DNA from: Helicobacter cetorum MIT 00-7128
GTDB lineage: Bacteria > Campylobacterota > Campylobacteria > Campylobacterales > Helicobacteraceae
Assembly: GCF_000259255.1 (NCBI RefSeq)
Contig: NC_017737.1
Coordinates: 310,001-374,000 of the forward strand
Reading direction: 5' to 3'
Length of the DNA: 64,000 bases
Shown in pieces: positions 1 to 8,633 of this stretch. The notes beneath the pieces were generated by a model. It was given only the letters and a program-made list of their open reading frames with translations, searched no databases and was not told the DNA's origin. The position numbers and the translations under genes are program-made. Position 1 is the stretch's first letter, and the number at the start of each line of letters is the position of its first letter.

Positions 1-158
1 TTGTGGGGGTGTATCAAGAGGGGCGCATTATACTAGAAACAAATTTGCAAGTTTTAGAAAATGGTGCGCTTAATAGTGTGATTCAAGCTAAGAATTTAGA
101 GAGCAATAAAATCTTAAAAGTGCGTATATTAAGTAGCTCTAAGGCTCAAGTTTTGTAA
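1..158 (+). CDS. flgA: Flagellar P-ring assembly chaperone FlgA, C-terminal end only
   Basis: The reading frame is open from the left edge to the TAA at 156-158, giving about 51 residues; the rest lies outside the window. The end has the alternating strand pattern of a SAF domain: a G-x-I-x-L segment, a 'NGALNSVIQAKNLESNKIL' turn, then a short V-R-I strand. FlgA is the periplasmic protein that helps FlgI assemble into the flagellar P ring. The gene lies 11 bp upstream of ubiX, and I recall the same flgA-ubiX-coaD-tmk order in H. pylori. The family call rests on a short fragment plus synteny. Confidence 0.7.
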   Translation, partial: VGVYQEGRIILETNLQVLENGALNSVIQAKNLESNKILKVRILSSSKAQVL

Positions 159-169
159 GGGAGAATAGA

Positions 170-736
170 TTGAAATTAGTTTTAGGTATTAGTGGGGCAA
201 GTGGAATCCCCTTAGCATTGCGCTTTATTAGAAAGCTTCCTAAAGACATTGAGCTGTTTGTGGTGGTTTCTAAAAATTCTTTGGTGGTGGCTAAAGAGGA
301 AATGCAAATCAATTTAAAGAGTGTGATTAAAAAAGAGCGCTCTTCTATCACTCTTTTTGATGAACAAGATATTCATGCAAGCATTTCATCAGGGAGTTAT
401 GGCGTTCATAAAATGGCGATTATTCCAGCTAGTATGGATATGGTCGCTAAAATTGCGCATGGCTTTGGAGGGGATTTAATCTCTAGATGTGCAAGTGTTA
501 TGCTTAAAGAAAAACGCCCTTTACTTATTGCTCCTAGAGAAATGCCTCTAAGTGATATTATGTTAGAAAACTTATTAAAACTCTCTCGCTCTAATGCGAT
601 TATTTCGCCACCTATGATGACTTATTACACTCAAAGCAAAGATTTAGATTCTATGGAGGATTTTTTAGTGGGGAAATGGTTTGATAGTTTGGGAATAGAG
701 AATGATTTATATCCAAGGTGGGGAGTGTTAAGCTAA
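170..736 (+). CDS. ubiX: Flavin prenyltransferase UbiX
   Basis: 188 residues, the usual length for the family. UbiX prenylates FMN to make the cofactor used by UbiD-type decarboxylases. The N-terminal G-I-S-G-A-S-G motif at residues 6-12 is the FMN-binding signature, and a Y-T-Q-S segment follows near residue 153. The start is TTG at 170 behind a GGGAGA ribosome-binding site, because no ATG lies before the conserved motif. The stop overlaps the coaD start (TAATG), so the two are probably translationally coupled. UbiX-type enzymes serve ubiquinone or menaquinone routes; the UbiD partner is not in this window. Confidence 0.9.
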   Translation: MKLVLGISGASGIPLALRFIRKLPKDIELFVVVSKNSLVVAKEEMQINLKSVIKKERSSITLFDEQDIHASISSGSYGVHKMAIIPASMDMVAKIAHGFGGDLISRCASVMLKEKRPLLIAPREMPLSDIMLENLLKLSRSNAIISPPMMTYYTQSKDLDSMEDFLVGKWFDSLGIENDLYPRWGVLS

Positions 737-1218
737 TGCAAAAAATAGGTATCTATCCGGGAACTTTTGACCCTGTAACTAATGGGCATGTAGATATTAT
801 CCATCGTTCTAGCGAATTGTTTGAAAAACTCATTGTTGCTGTAGCCAATTCAAGCGCTAAAAAACCTATGTTTAGCCTAGAAGAGCGCTTAGAGATGATG
901 AAACTTGCTACAAAAGCTTTTAAAAATGTAGAGTGTGTGAGTTTTGAGGGGCTATTGGCAGATTTTGCTAAGGCACATCAGTGTAAAATGCTTGTAAGGG
1001 GCTTAAGGGTGGTGAGCGATTTTGAGTATGAATTACAAATGGGTTATGCGAACAAGTCCTTGAATACGGAGCTAGAAACCATTTATTTTATGCCAACCTT
1101 AGAAAATGCGTTTATTAGCTCGTCTATTGTGCGCTCAATCATCACTCATAAGGGTGATGCAAGCCATTTATTGCCAACAAGTGTGTTAGAGCTAGTGAAA
1201 AATAAGGGGGGCATTTAA
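736..1218 (+). CDS. coaD: Phosphopantetheine adenylyltransferase CoaD
   Basis: 160 residues, close to the normal CoaD length. It catalyses the penultimate step of coenzyme A synthesis, ATP plus 4'-phosphopantetheine to dephospho-CoA. The nucleotidyltransferase motif [10 protein letters not shown] is at residues 9-18, and the second motif I-S-S-S-I-V-R is near residue 127. I prefer ATG 736, which overlaps the ubiX stop by one base, to an in-frame GTG at 718. The gene sits in a tight plus-strand run with ubiX and tmk. Confidence 0.94.
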   Translation: MQKIGIYPGTFDPVTNGHVDIIHRSSELFEKLIVAVANSSAKKPMFSLEERLEMMKLATKAFKNVECVSFEGLLADFAKAHQCKMLVRGLRVVSDFEYELQMGYANKSLNTELETIYFMPTLENAFISSSIVRSIITHKGDASHLLPTSVLELVKNKGGI

Positions 1219-1220
1219 AA

Positions 1221-1796
1221 ATGTATGTAGTATTAGAAGGCATTGATGGTGTGGGTAAAAGCACCCAAATAGACTTATTAAAAACAAAGTTTCAAAACGC
1301 CCTTTTCACTAAAGAACCCGGTAGCACAAAAATTGGCGAGAGTTTACGCTATATGGCTTTAAATGAAAATATCAGCGAGTTAGCTAGAATGTTTTTATTC
1401 TTAAGCGATAGAGCGGAGCATATAGAAAGCGTGATAAAACCGGCTTTAAAAGAAAAAAAACTCATTATTAGTGATAGAAGTTTAATTTCTGGCATGGCTT
1501 ATAGCGAGTTTTCAAGCTTAGAATTAAATCTTTTAGCCACGCAAAGTATTGTGCCAGAAAAAATCATTCTCTTATGGATAGATGAAGAGAGTTTAAAACA
1601 GCGTTTGAGCTCTAAACAATTAGATAAAATAGAAAATCAAGGTATAGACAAGCTATTAAATATCCAACAAAAACTAAAGGTTTGTGCTTATGAGCTTAAA
1701 GAAAGATTTCAATGTAAGATTTTAGAATTAAACGCTAAAGAAAGCATAGAAAAATTACACCAAAAAATAGTAGCCTTTATTGAATGCGTTGCTTAA
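1221..1796 (+). CDS. tmk: Thymidylate kinase Tmk
   Basis: 191 residues. The enzyme phosphorylates dTMP to dTDP, an essential step to dTTP. The P-loop [10 protein letters not shown] is at residues 6-15, the D-R-S motif is near 84-86, and a lid-like R-L-S-S-K-Q segment follows near 128. It starts 2 bp after coaD, and its last 13 bases overlap the comF-like gene, which points to one transcript. The nearby G-G-I-end of coaD provides the GGGGGG-rich ribosome-binding region. Confidence 0.94.
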   Translation: MYVVLEGIDGVGKSTQIDLLKTKFQNALFTKEPGSTKIGESLRYMALNENISELARMFLFLSDRAEHIESVIKPALKEKKLIISDRSLISGMAYSEFSSLELNLLATQSIVPEKIILLWIDEESLKQRLSSKQLDKIENQGIDKLLNIQQKLKVCAYELKERFQCKILELNAKESIEKLHQKIVAFIECVA

Positions 1797-2359
1797 CTTG
1801 CTTAAAACTCTCTTTTAAACCCCTTTGTCAAAGCTGTTTGAATGACCTATCTTTACGATTAAAAGTAAGAGTCTTAGAAGGTGTGAGCGTGTATAGCTTT
1901 TATGCTTATAGTGAAGTAGAAGATTTAATCAAAAGCAAGTATTCTCTCATTGGCTCTCGCCTTTTACCTTTGCTTGCCCAAAAAGCTAGTAGAGAGTTTT
2001 TAAAAATCTTAAAAGAAAAGGGTTTGAACGCCCCCCTTTATGGCATAGCTATTGATGATAGAGTGAAGTCTTTTTACTCACATTCGGCTGTGCTTTTAAA
2101 AGCTTTTTGCAAAAACAATCTAAAAGCCACTTATGGGAATTTAAGGGCAACCAATTCTATCGCTTATGCAGGAAAAAGCCTAGAATTTCGCACAAACAAC
2201 CCTAGAAACTTTAATTTCAAAGGCGACAAAAGCTTAGATTACTTCTTGCTTGATGATATTATTACTACCGGAACCACCCTAAAAGAGGCTCTTAGTTATC
2301 TTAAAAATTTAGGCATAAAAGTGCATTTTGCTATCGCATTATGCGATGTAAGTGAGTAG
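1784..2359 (+). CDS. ComF-family phosphoribosyltransferase-like protein
   Basis: 191 residues. The N-terminus has two CxxC pairs (residues 3-6 and 15-18) that should form the small zinc-binding knuckle of ComFC proteins. The C-terminal half has the PRPP loop: [11 protein letters not shown] at about residues 155-165. ComFC homologues are needed for DNA uptake in competent bacteria, including H. pylori; the exact biochemical role is unclear. The start overlaps tmk by 13 bases. The stop is 1 bp from the stop of the convergent autotransporter gene. Confidence 0.85.
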   Translation: MRCLTCLKLSFKPLCQSCLNDLSLRLKVRVLEGVSVYSFYAYSEVEDLIKSKYSLIGSRLLPLLAQKASREFLKILKEKGLNAPLYGIAIDDRVKSFYSHSAVLLKAFCKNNLKATYGNLRATNSIAYAGKSLEFRTNNPRNFNFKGDKSLDYFLLDDIITTGTTLKEALSYLKNLGIKVHFAIALCDVSE

Positions 2360-2360
2360 T

Positions 2361-5300
2361 TTAAAAACTCCACCCTAAGCTAAACTCACCCATAGTGTAT
2401 TTCAAACTTTGTCCAATACTCGCCCCTAAGAAAAAATGCTGTGTGATTAAGTATCTCGCATTTAAGCTTGCAAACCATTGCAATTTGGCTTTAACTCCCT
2501 TATAGGTCGCAAACAAAGGGTCATAGATAAAACTCACTTCTTGTGAGTTTTTGCCTAAATGTGCGAAATGGGTTATGCCACCTTGAAGTTCCATAGAAAA
2601 ACGATTGGGCGTAAAACGCACAATGGCTTTTGCTCCACTAGTAAACCATTGTCTTTGAGCGCTTTTAGCGTAAAAATCTTGCGTAGAGAAAGCGCTGTTA
2701 TTGTGTTGTTGATAGCCTAAGACTACTTGAGCTATTAAAGAAAGGCTATTTAATACCAAGCGATACTCCCCAGCAACTCTACTATCTATAATGCGTGTTT
2801 GCCAACTAGCATTTTGAGTGTTATTTAAGGTTATAGCATTAAATTTGGATTTTTCTTTGAGCTGTGCATAGCTAGTTTGAATAGCCAACCCAAACCCAGA
2901 TTCTTCTTCATTGCTATTGTATTGAATCGTAGCTCTTCCTAGATACACCCGCCCAGCTTGTCCTCCTATGCCGATTTTAAATCCGTTTTTACTTGCATAA
3001 TGCCCCCCTAGATATTGACTCACACCAATATTGCTTGCACGAGTTTTGGTAAAGATTTCACTCTTGCCCCTTAAAATAGGGTCGTTCTCTAATTCCAAAA
3101 GAAACATCACATCATTGGGGTCTCTCAAGCTTGCTACACTACTTAAATCACTATTGGTTTTATTGACTAGATTTTGCATGCCTATTTGGTTTCTTGTCAT
3201 AGCCATAGCCTTAAATTCTCTCTCTATGGTAGGGTTCGTAGCGTTTTTGAGTAAGGCTAAGAAGTGGTAGTTGTTAGAGAGTTTGTGTAATGCTTTATTA
3301 GATAAAGGGTTCTCATTGCTTTTCTTAATAATCAAATCATTGCCACTGAAATTATAAGTATAGTAATAATTTTTGTTGGAATTGTCAGTAATGAATACAT
3401 CTTTAATCAAACGCTTGTCGTTTAAAGTGGGTAAAGATATGGTGCGTTGAATTTCATTTCCCGTGGTTACTACCTCATCTGAAAATGCTTTATCTATTTT
3501 GACATTGATTTTGGCGTCGTTAGCTAAGGTCAATGTTTTATCATTGCCTTGCAGAATTGTTTGGGTTGTGCCTTGAGTGATATTAAGATTTTGAATGACT
3601 TCTGTATTGATTGGTAGTGTTGAGGTTCCGCTTGAAATATTGAGATTATTAACTAATAAATTTGAAGTGTTATCGCCTGTAATCTTTAAAATAGGCGTAT
3701 TGTTTTGTATGGTGGCTAGAGCTTGCATGGGTGTGGGATTTTCTAATGGTTGAGCTTGTAGGGTTAAATGGTCTAAATAAGCTTGACTATGATTTTCTAT
3801 TTTTAGATTAGCTAGATTATTTACATTCATAGGGGTATTTAGCACACTATTATTGAGATTAATGGTTTTAGCATTGATTGTGCCTTGATTTTGAGTAAAA
3901 TCTTTTATATTTTTAAGATTGATAGTTTCAGCGCTAAGATTTCCACTAGTCATTTTTAGGCTCTCATTCACATTAAGCGTGCTATTATGTGTAAGAGTTC
4001 CACCTTGAATGTTTAAATTTTTAATTTCTGTTTTAGTGTCAGTAAGGGTGGCTTGATTACCGGCTTTAAGCGTTAAATAGTCCGCATTTAATGTTCCGCC
4101 ATTCATTTTTAGCGAGCTAGGAGCGAAGTTTTCTAAATAGCTTGTAATATTTGCCTTAGTTGCGTTAATGCTGTTGCTAAAACCTTGAGTTTTAAAGATA
4201 GTATCTATATTTTTGCTTGTTACAAGCTGTTTGTATGCGAAACCATTACCGGTAGTATTTTCGCCATCATAAAAATCAGCGTAATGGGTTTTGTCGCCTA
4301 GAATTAAAGTGGCATTGTCTTGTAGCTCTACATCACTCTTTAAATCTGTAGAGCTTGTAACTTTTAGGGTTGCGTTACTCTTTATCGTTACTTTTTGTGC
4401 TGTATAGGTGCGTTTATCCCAATCAGGCTGAGTGAGAGTGCTTGGGCGGGTAATATCCATATAGTCGGGTAATTTAGGGTTGATTGTAGTTTTATAAGTT
4501 TCAATGAGACATTGTATTTTTGGGTCTTCATAGTAGCGATCATAATTCAATTTTCCATTTTTTGCTTCATTGCACACTTCTGCTTGGGTTGGCTTTTTGG
4601 CGCTTGGGTTATACTTACTTTCCCTAAAACTCGCATGGGTTGTAGGGTGCGATTGCAAAATGGTTTCGTTATTAATGGTTACATGATTGACATTAAAACC
4701 GCCATCTAAAATAGTGGTTACTTGATTGTTTGTTGAATTGATATTTAAGTTAAGCTTGCTGTTGTTTGAGCTTTCTTTTGTGGTATTTCCAATGTGAGCA
4801 TGCATAATCACAGCGTTTTTTTCTACGCCTTGAGTAGGCAAGCTTTCTACAAAAATAGGATTTCCTTTGTCATCACTACTCCCATTTTGATTGATAGTGG
4901 GGTTTGCCTTTAAATCTAGGGTAAGAGTTGTTTCTTTTATTAGGTTGCTATTAATGATTTTTGCATGGTTATTATCAGCTGAAAATTGCGTGAAAATTTG
5001 GTCGTGTCCATTTAAATCTAAAATCCCCCCACCTTTAGCAAAAAAGATTTTTTTATCTAAAGAATTATGTTGCGTGCTATTTGTTATGTTATTACCTAGT
5101 TTTAAAGTCGCATTTTGTCCGGTAATATAAATATTATTGAATGCGCTACTTGTCCCTAATTCTACAATGCCTTCGCCAAAGCGTAAATTCCCATTAGTTG
5201 CATTCATTACCTTAAGAGAGCCTTCGCCTACTTTATGCAAATCGCCCTTTTCAAGCGTTAAGTTATCCCATGTAACACTAGCATTTTTAGCAATATCTAA

Positions 5301-6674
5301 TCCGGCTAAGTCTTTAGCATTCGCATTCCCCTTAAGTGTCCACTCACCACTTTCAAAAACTAGTCCTGTGCCATTTAGATTAGTATTAGTATCAAAAGTT
5401 AAGGTTTTGTCTGTGATTTCGCTTTTAAAAATATTGTCTTTATTTGCTTGTATTTTACTTGTGTCGTTATCTTTCATTTCATTTTCAAATTGTTTTTTAT
5501 AATTTTGATAATCCACATTTAGCACGGGCGAATAGTCCGCCGATGCCCCCGTTATATCGCTAGAATTGCTTTGAACGCCTTGGGAAAGCACACCAAGCAC
5601 TACCCATTTATTTTGTTTGGTATCATAGGCAATGAGCGCTGAACCGCTATCGCCTTGGTCTACACCCGCAAAGAAAGGATTGAGCTTAAAAGCATCTTTG
5701 TCTTTCCAAGGCATAGAGCCAAAAACAGAGAGATAAAACCCTTCTCCATTAAAAGATTGTTTTTCTTCTTCATCGGCTTTTGTTCCTTTTTTCCAAGAAG
5801 ATTGAGACCCCCAGCGCACTAATGGGTTGGGTTGTCCGCTTGAAGAATAATCGTCTCTTAAGAGCCAAGAACCCCCACTTTTACTTATATGTCCTAATAA
5901 AATGCCACGCACAACGCCATTTTCTTTATCTTTTAAATCGCCATAAAGTTTGTTATCTATGATGAAGTTTAAAGTGCCTGAGCCAGATTGAAAGGCTTGG
6001 GGCATGCCATTTTTATCTGTTTTGATATTTTTTAACAAGTAGTCGGTAAGTTCTTTGTCTAGCTCATTTTGTTTGTCAAATCGTTCTTGTTTGTATGCGC
6101 CTTTTTCTTTTATTATATTATTTACCTGTTCGCTAGGATTTTTATCAAACCCTACATCTAAAGGGCTTGAAGACCCTTCTACAATGTATTTTTTAGTGCG
6201 CACATACATCGTATCTCGCCCATAGGTTTTTTGGTGGAGTCCATTTAGCCTTGTTGTGCTATTAGGGTCTTTGCATTGAGGGTCAGACTCATAATCAAAT
6301 TCATAAGAAGTATTGCCCCATGTTTGTAATTTGGATTGATTGGCAGACTGAATGCCATCTTTTTTTTCAAAATCTGTGCATCTGATATGATGTGCGGTAA
6401 CGGTGATATTACGCCCTAAAGATGTAACATTTCCGGCTAAGTTGCGTGAGGAAAAATCTGGTATGCCTGAAAAATCAGCCACTACGCCATTTTTGCCATC
6501 ATAAGTGAAGTCTTTATCGCTATTAGGATTAAAGTTGTTAGGGTCAAACTTGCCTAAATTTTGTCCAAAATCCATGTAATCTCGCCAATAGAAATTGTCT
6601 AAGTTTAAGGTTTGAGCGTTTATGGAGGTATCAAAAAATAAGGCTAAAGTGAGCCAATGTAAGCGGAATTTCAT
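2361..6674 (-). CDS. S6-family serine protease autotransporter (IgA-protease / SPATE-like)
   Basis: 1437 residues. A signal peptide of about 20 residues ends near N-A-Q. The mature start (W-R-D-Y-M-D-F-G-Q-N-L-G-K-F) matches the R-D-F-A-E-N-K-G-x-F opening of IgA1 proteases and SPATEs. The catalytic serine lies in G-V-D-Q-G-D-S-G-S-A, Ser343 by count. Candidate triad partners are the His pair in V-T-A-H-H-I (about 94-95) and the Asp in G-R-D-T-M-Y-V-R-T-K-K-Y. After about residue 430 come long repetitive strands typical of a beta-helix passenger (L-x-L-x-N-x-T-x). The last ~270 residues look like an autotransporter barrel ending in S-L-G-W-S-F. H. pylori VacA-type autotransporters lack this protease domain. 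The substrate cannot be told from sequence. Promoter not identified. Confidence 0.88.
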   Translation of the reverse strand: MKFRLHWLTLALFFDTSINAQTLNLDNFYWRDYMDFGQNLGKFDPNNFNPNSDKDFTYDGKNGVVADFSGIPDFSSRNLAGNVTSLGRNITVTAHHIRCTDFEKKDGIQSANQSKLQTWGNTSYEFDYESDPQCKDPNSTTRLNGLHQKTYGRDTMYVRTKKYIVEGSSSPLDVGFDKNPSEQVNNIIKEKGAYKQERFDKQNELDKELTDYLLKNIKTDKNGMPQAFQSGSGTLNFIIDNKLYGDLKDKENGVVRGILLGHISKSGGSWLLRDDYSSSGQPNPLVRWGSQSSWKKGTKADEEEKQSFNGEGFYLSVFGSMPWKDKDAFKLNPFFAGVDQGDSGSALIAYDTKQNKWVVLGVLSQGVQSNSSDITGASADYSPVLNVDYQNYKKQFENEMKDNDTSKIQANKDNIFKSEITDKTLTFDTNTNLNGTGLVFESGEWTLKGNANAKDLAGLDIAKNASVTWDNLTLEKGDLHKVGEGSLKVMNATNGNLRFGEGIVELGTSSAFNNIYITGQNATLKLGNNITNSTQHNSLDKKIFFAKGGGILDLNGHDQIFTQFSADNNHAKIINSNLIKETTLTLDLKANPTINQNGSSDDKGNPIFVESLPTQGVEKNAVIMHAHIGNTTKESSNNSKLNLNINSTNNQVTTILDGGFNVNHVTINNETILQSHPTTHASFRESKYNPSAKKPTQAEVCNEAKNGKLNYDRYYEDPKIQCLIETYKTTINPKLPDYMDITRPSTLTQPDWDKRTYTAQKVTIKSNATLKVTSSTDLKSDVELQDNATLILGDKTHYADFYDGENTTGNGFAYKQLVTSKNIDTIFKTQGFSNSINATKANITSYLENFAPSSLKMNGGTLNADYLTLKAGNQATLTDTKTEIKNLNIQGGTLTHNSTLNVNESLKMTSGNLSAETINLKNIKDFTQNQGTINAKTINLNNSVLNTPMNVNNLANLKIENHSQAYLDHLTLQAQPLENPTPMQALATIQNNTPILKITGDNTSNLLVNNLNISSGTSTLPINTEVIQNLNITQGTTQTILQGNDKTLTLANDAKINVKIDKAFSDEVVTTGNEIQRTISLPTLNDKRLIKDVFITDNSNKNYYYTYNFSGNDLIIKKSNENPLSNKALHKLSNNYHFLALLKNATNPTIEREFKAMAMTRNQIGMQNLVNKTNSDLSSVASLRDPNDVMFLLELENDPILRGKSEIFTKTRASNIGVSQYLGGHYASKNGFKIGIGGQAGRVYLGRATIQYNSNEEESGFGLAIQTSYAQLKEKSKFNAITLNNTQNASWQTRIIDSRVAGEYRLVLNSLSLIAQVVLGYQQHNNSAFSTQDFYAKSAQRQWFTSGAKAIVRFTPNRFSMELQGGITHFAHLGKNSQEVSFIYDPLFATYKGVKAKLQWFASLNARYLITQHFFLGASIGQSLKYTMGEFSLGWSF

Positions 6675-6828
6675 CTTTTTTCCTCGTTGGTCTTAATAAT
6701 TGTTTAGTTTAGTTACAATATATTATAAATTTAGTTAATAATATCAAAAAAATGAATAGAATAAAATAAAAGGCATAATCTTTGAATAGTTTTTGATAGT
6801 TAAATAATTTTAAGTTTTTATCTTTGCT

Positions 6829-6834
6829 ATAATC
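6829..6834 (+). promoter_or_regulatory. Probable -10 box of bioB
   Basis: A perfect TATAAT preceded by GC (extended-type) lies 27 bp before the bioB ATG, with an AAGGA ribosome-binding site between. The 186-bp divergent gap holding it is very AT-rich. It probably also contains the promoter of the minus-strand autotransporter, which I could not place. Confidence 0.55.
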
Positions 6835-6860
6835 AATCTTTAATATTAAGGAAAACAATT

Positions 6861-7703
6861 ATGCAAGAGATTTTTTTATGCTCTATTTCAAATGTGCGTA
6901 GTGGGGATTGCAAAGAAGATTGTGCCTATTGCACGCAAAGCTCACACCATCAAGGCAAAATCAAGCGCTACAAGTTTAAAGATGAAAAAGTAGTGTTAGA
7001 AGAGGCTAGAGCCTTAAGAGAATTAGGGGCTTTGGGGTTTTGCTTGGTAACTTCTGGGCGTGAATTAGATGATGAAAAATGCGAATACATTGCTAAATTA
7101 GCCCACGCTATCAACAAAGAAGAGCTAGGCTTACATTTAATTGCATGTTGTGGAAGAGCAGATTTGGACAAACTAGAATATTTAAGAGATTCAGGTATTC
7201 ATAGTTATAACCATAATTTAGAAACTTCGCAAAATTTCTTTCCCAAGATTTGCTCCACGCATACTTGGGAAGAACGCTTTATTACATGTGAAAATACTCT
7301 AAGAGCGGGGCTAGGGCTATGTAGTGGGGGGATTTTTGGACTTGGGGAGAGTTGGGAAGATAGAATGGATATGTTGCGCTCTTTGCAAACCCTAGGGCCT
7401 CATACCACACCCATTAATTTCTTTATCAAAAATCCGGTGTTGCCTATTGAGATAGAGACTTTGAGCGCTGATGAAGCCTTAGAATGCGTGATTATGGCAA
7501 AAGAATTTTTACCTAATGCTAGACTTATGGTTGCTGGGGGGCGTGAGGTAGTGTTTAAGGGTGATGAGGAGGCTAAGTTATTTGAGTATGGCATTAATGC
7601 GGTGGTGTTAGGGGATTATCTCACTACCAAAGGACTAGCATCCAAAAGAGATATTGAGAAATTGCTCTCTTATGGCTTAAAAATGGCTACAAGTTGTCAT
7701 TAA
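6861..7703 (+). CDS. bioB: Biotin synthase BioB
   Basis: 280 residues. This radical SAM enzyme inserts sulfur into dethiobiotin in the last step of biotin synthesis. The CxxxCxxC cluster motif is C-K-E-D-C-A-Y-C at about residues 17-24, followed by T-Q-S-S. The conserved G-L-G-E-S region for substrate binding is near residue 155 and A-G-G-R-E near 224. The N-terminus is short, as in H. pylori BioB. The stop overlaps the next start (TAATG), so the YihY-like gene is probably co-translated. Confidence 0.95.
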   Translation: MQEIFLCSISNVRSGDCKEDCAYCTQSSHHQGKIKRYKFKDEKVVLEEARALRELGALGFCLVTSGRELDDEKCEYIAKLAHAINKEELGLHLIACCGRADLDKLEYLRDSGIHSYNHNLETSQNFFPKICSTHTWEERFITCENTLRAGLGLCSGGIFGLGESWEDRMDMLRSLQTLGPHTTPINFFIKNPVLPIEIETLSADEALECVIMAKEFLPNARLMVAGGREVVFKGDEEAKLFEYGINAVVLGDYLTTKGLASKRDIEKLLSYGLKMATSCH

Positions 7704-8587
7704 TGTTTAACTTAAGAGTGTTTTTAAGAAACTTAAGAGGATTTTTCCACTTGGTTAAGATGTGTTTTCCAGCTCGCCTAAAAAAATTTTTTGAAGGGAT
7801 TGGCGAGCTTTTTTCTTATGCCTCAAGCTTAAGTTTTTATACGATTTTATCGCTCTCGCCCATTTTGTTGTTTGTGTTTACGATTTTTGTTTCTTCATAT
7901 ATGCAAGCGCATGTGGGCGAAGTGGAGGCACTTATTTTCCCTAACGCACCAAAGCTTATGAGCGCTATTAAGGAGTTTTTAGAAACTTTTAAAAAGACAG
8001 ATATGACTTTGGGCGTGATAGAGGCTTTTTCCATTCTTGTGGCTTTAGTATTGTTTTGTGAAAATTATCGCAATATTGCCTCTAAGATTTTTGAGGCACG
8101 ACCAAGAGACTATATCTATTTTAAGGGTAGAGAAATCTTTTTATTTTGGGGTTTTGGCACTACTTTAGTGTTTTTATTTGCTCTGCCATTAGTGGTATTT
8201 TTTGATATTAAAATCCAAGTGTTTTTTGATGATAGAAACTCTAGCTTGTTGCATTGTTTGCGTTGGATTGGGACTTATGGGTTTTTTTTAATCCTTTTTA
8301 CTATTCCTACTAATCATGTATTTTTGCATAGATTTTGGGTGTTTTTATGGGTATTTTTTACAAGCGTTTCTTGGCACATTTTAAAATGGGCGTTCACTTA
8401 CTATGTGCTGTATAATCGCACCTATCACGAATTATATGGAAATGTATCTATTTTATGGTTTTTGATGAGTTGGGTGTATATCTCATGGCTTGTGATTTTG
8501 CTTGGTATGTATGGGTGCAAGATATGTGATAAATATGACCCAAAGAGAGTATTGCAAGGGATTTTGAGTTTTTTAAAAATCAAATAA
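7703..8587 (+). CDS. YihY/virulence factor BrkB family membrane protein
   Basis: 294 residues from ATG 7703, which overlaps the bioB stop; an in-frame TTG at 7694 is less likely. It has about six hydrophobic segments, the F-S-Y-A-S-S-L-S-F-Y-T-I-L-S-L-S-P motif near residue 40 typical of the family, and Y-x-x-x-Y-x-x-L-Y-G-N-V near 245. Such proteins were once called ribonuclease BN by error. The function is unknown and the location is the inner membrane. The same bioB neighbour is found in H. pylori as I recall it. Confidence 0.88.
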   Translation: MFNLRVFLRNLRGFFHLVKMCFPARLKKFFEGIGELFSYASSLSFYTILSLSPILLFVFTIFVSSYMQAHVGEVEALIFPNAPKLMSAIKEFLETFKKTDMTLGVIEAFSILVALVLFCENYRNIASKIFEARPRDYIYFKGREIFLFWGFGTTLVFLFALPLVVFFDIKIQVFFDDRNSSLLHCLRWIGTYGFFLILFTIPTNHVFLHRFWVFLWVFFTSVSWHILKWAFTYYVLYNRTYHELYGNVSILWFLMSWVYISWLVILLGMYGCKICDKYDPKRVLQGILSFLKIK

Positions 8588-8604
8588 GAAAATCAATAAG
8601 AGTA

Positions 8605-8630
8605 TTAGCACCCTTTTAAAGGGGTGCTAA
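8605..8630. terminator. Bidirectional hairpin terminator
   Basis: TTAGCACCC (8605-8613) pairs with GGGTGCTAA (8622-8630) around an 8-base loop. It lies between the convergent stops of the YihY-like gene and the Hop gene. It is followed by ATTTT on the plus strand and preceded by AT-rich DNA on the other side, so it can serve both. Confidence 0.7.
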
Positions 8631-8633
8631 ATT

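Noticed and set aside
5137-5502. 121-residue plus-strand frame inside the autotransporter gene
   Set aside because: Antisense shadow; the minus-strand frame has signal peptide, protease motif and barrel.
2361-6674. Reading this gene as VacA
   Set aside because: It has a clear S6 serine-protease domain, which VacA lacks, and no VacA N-terminal motif.
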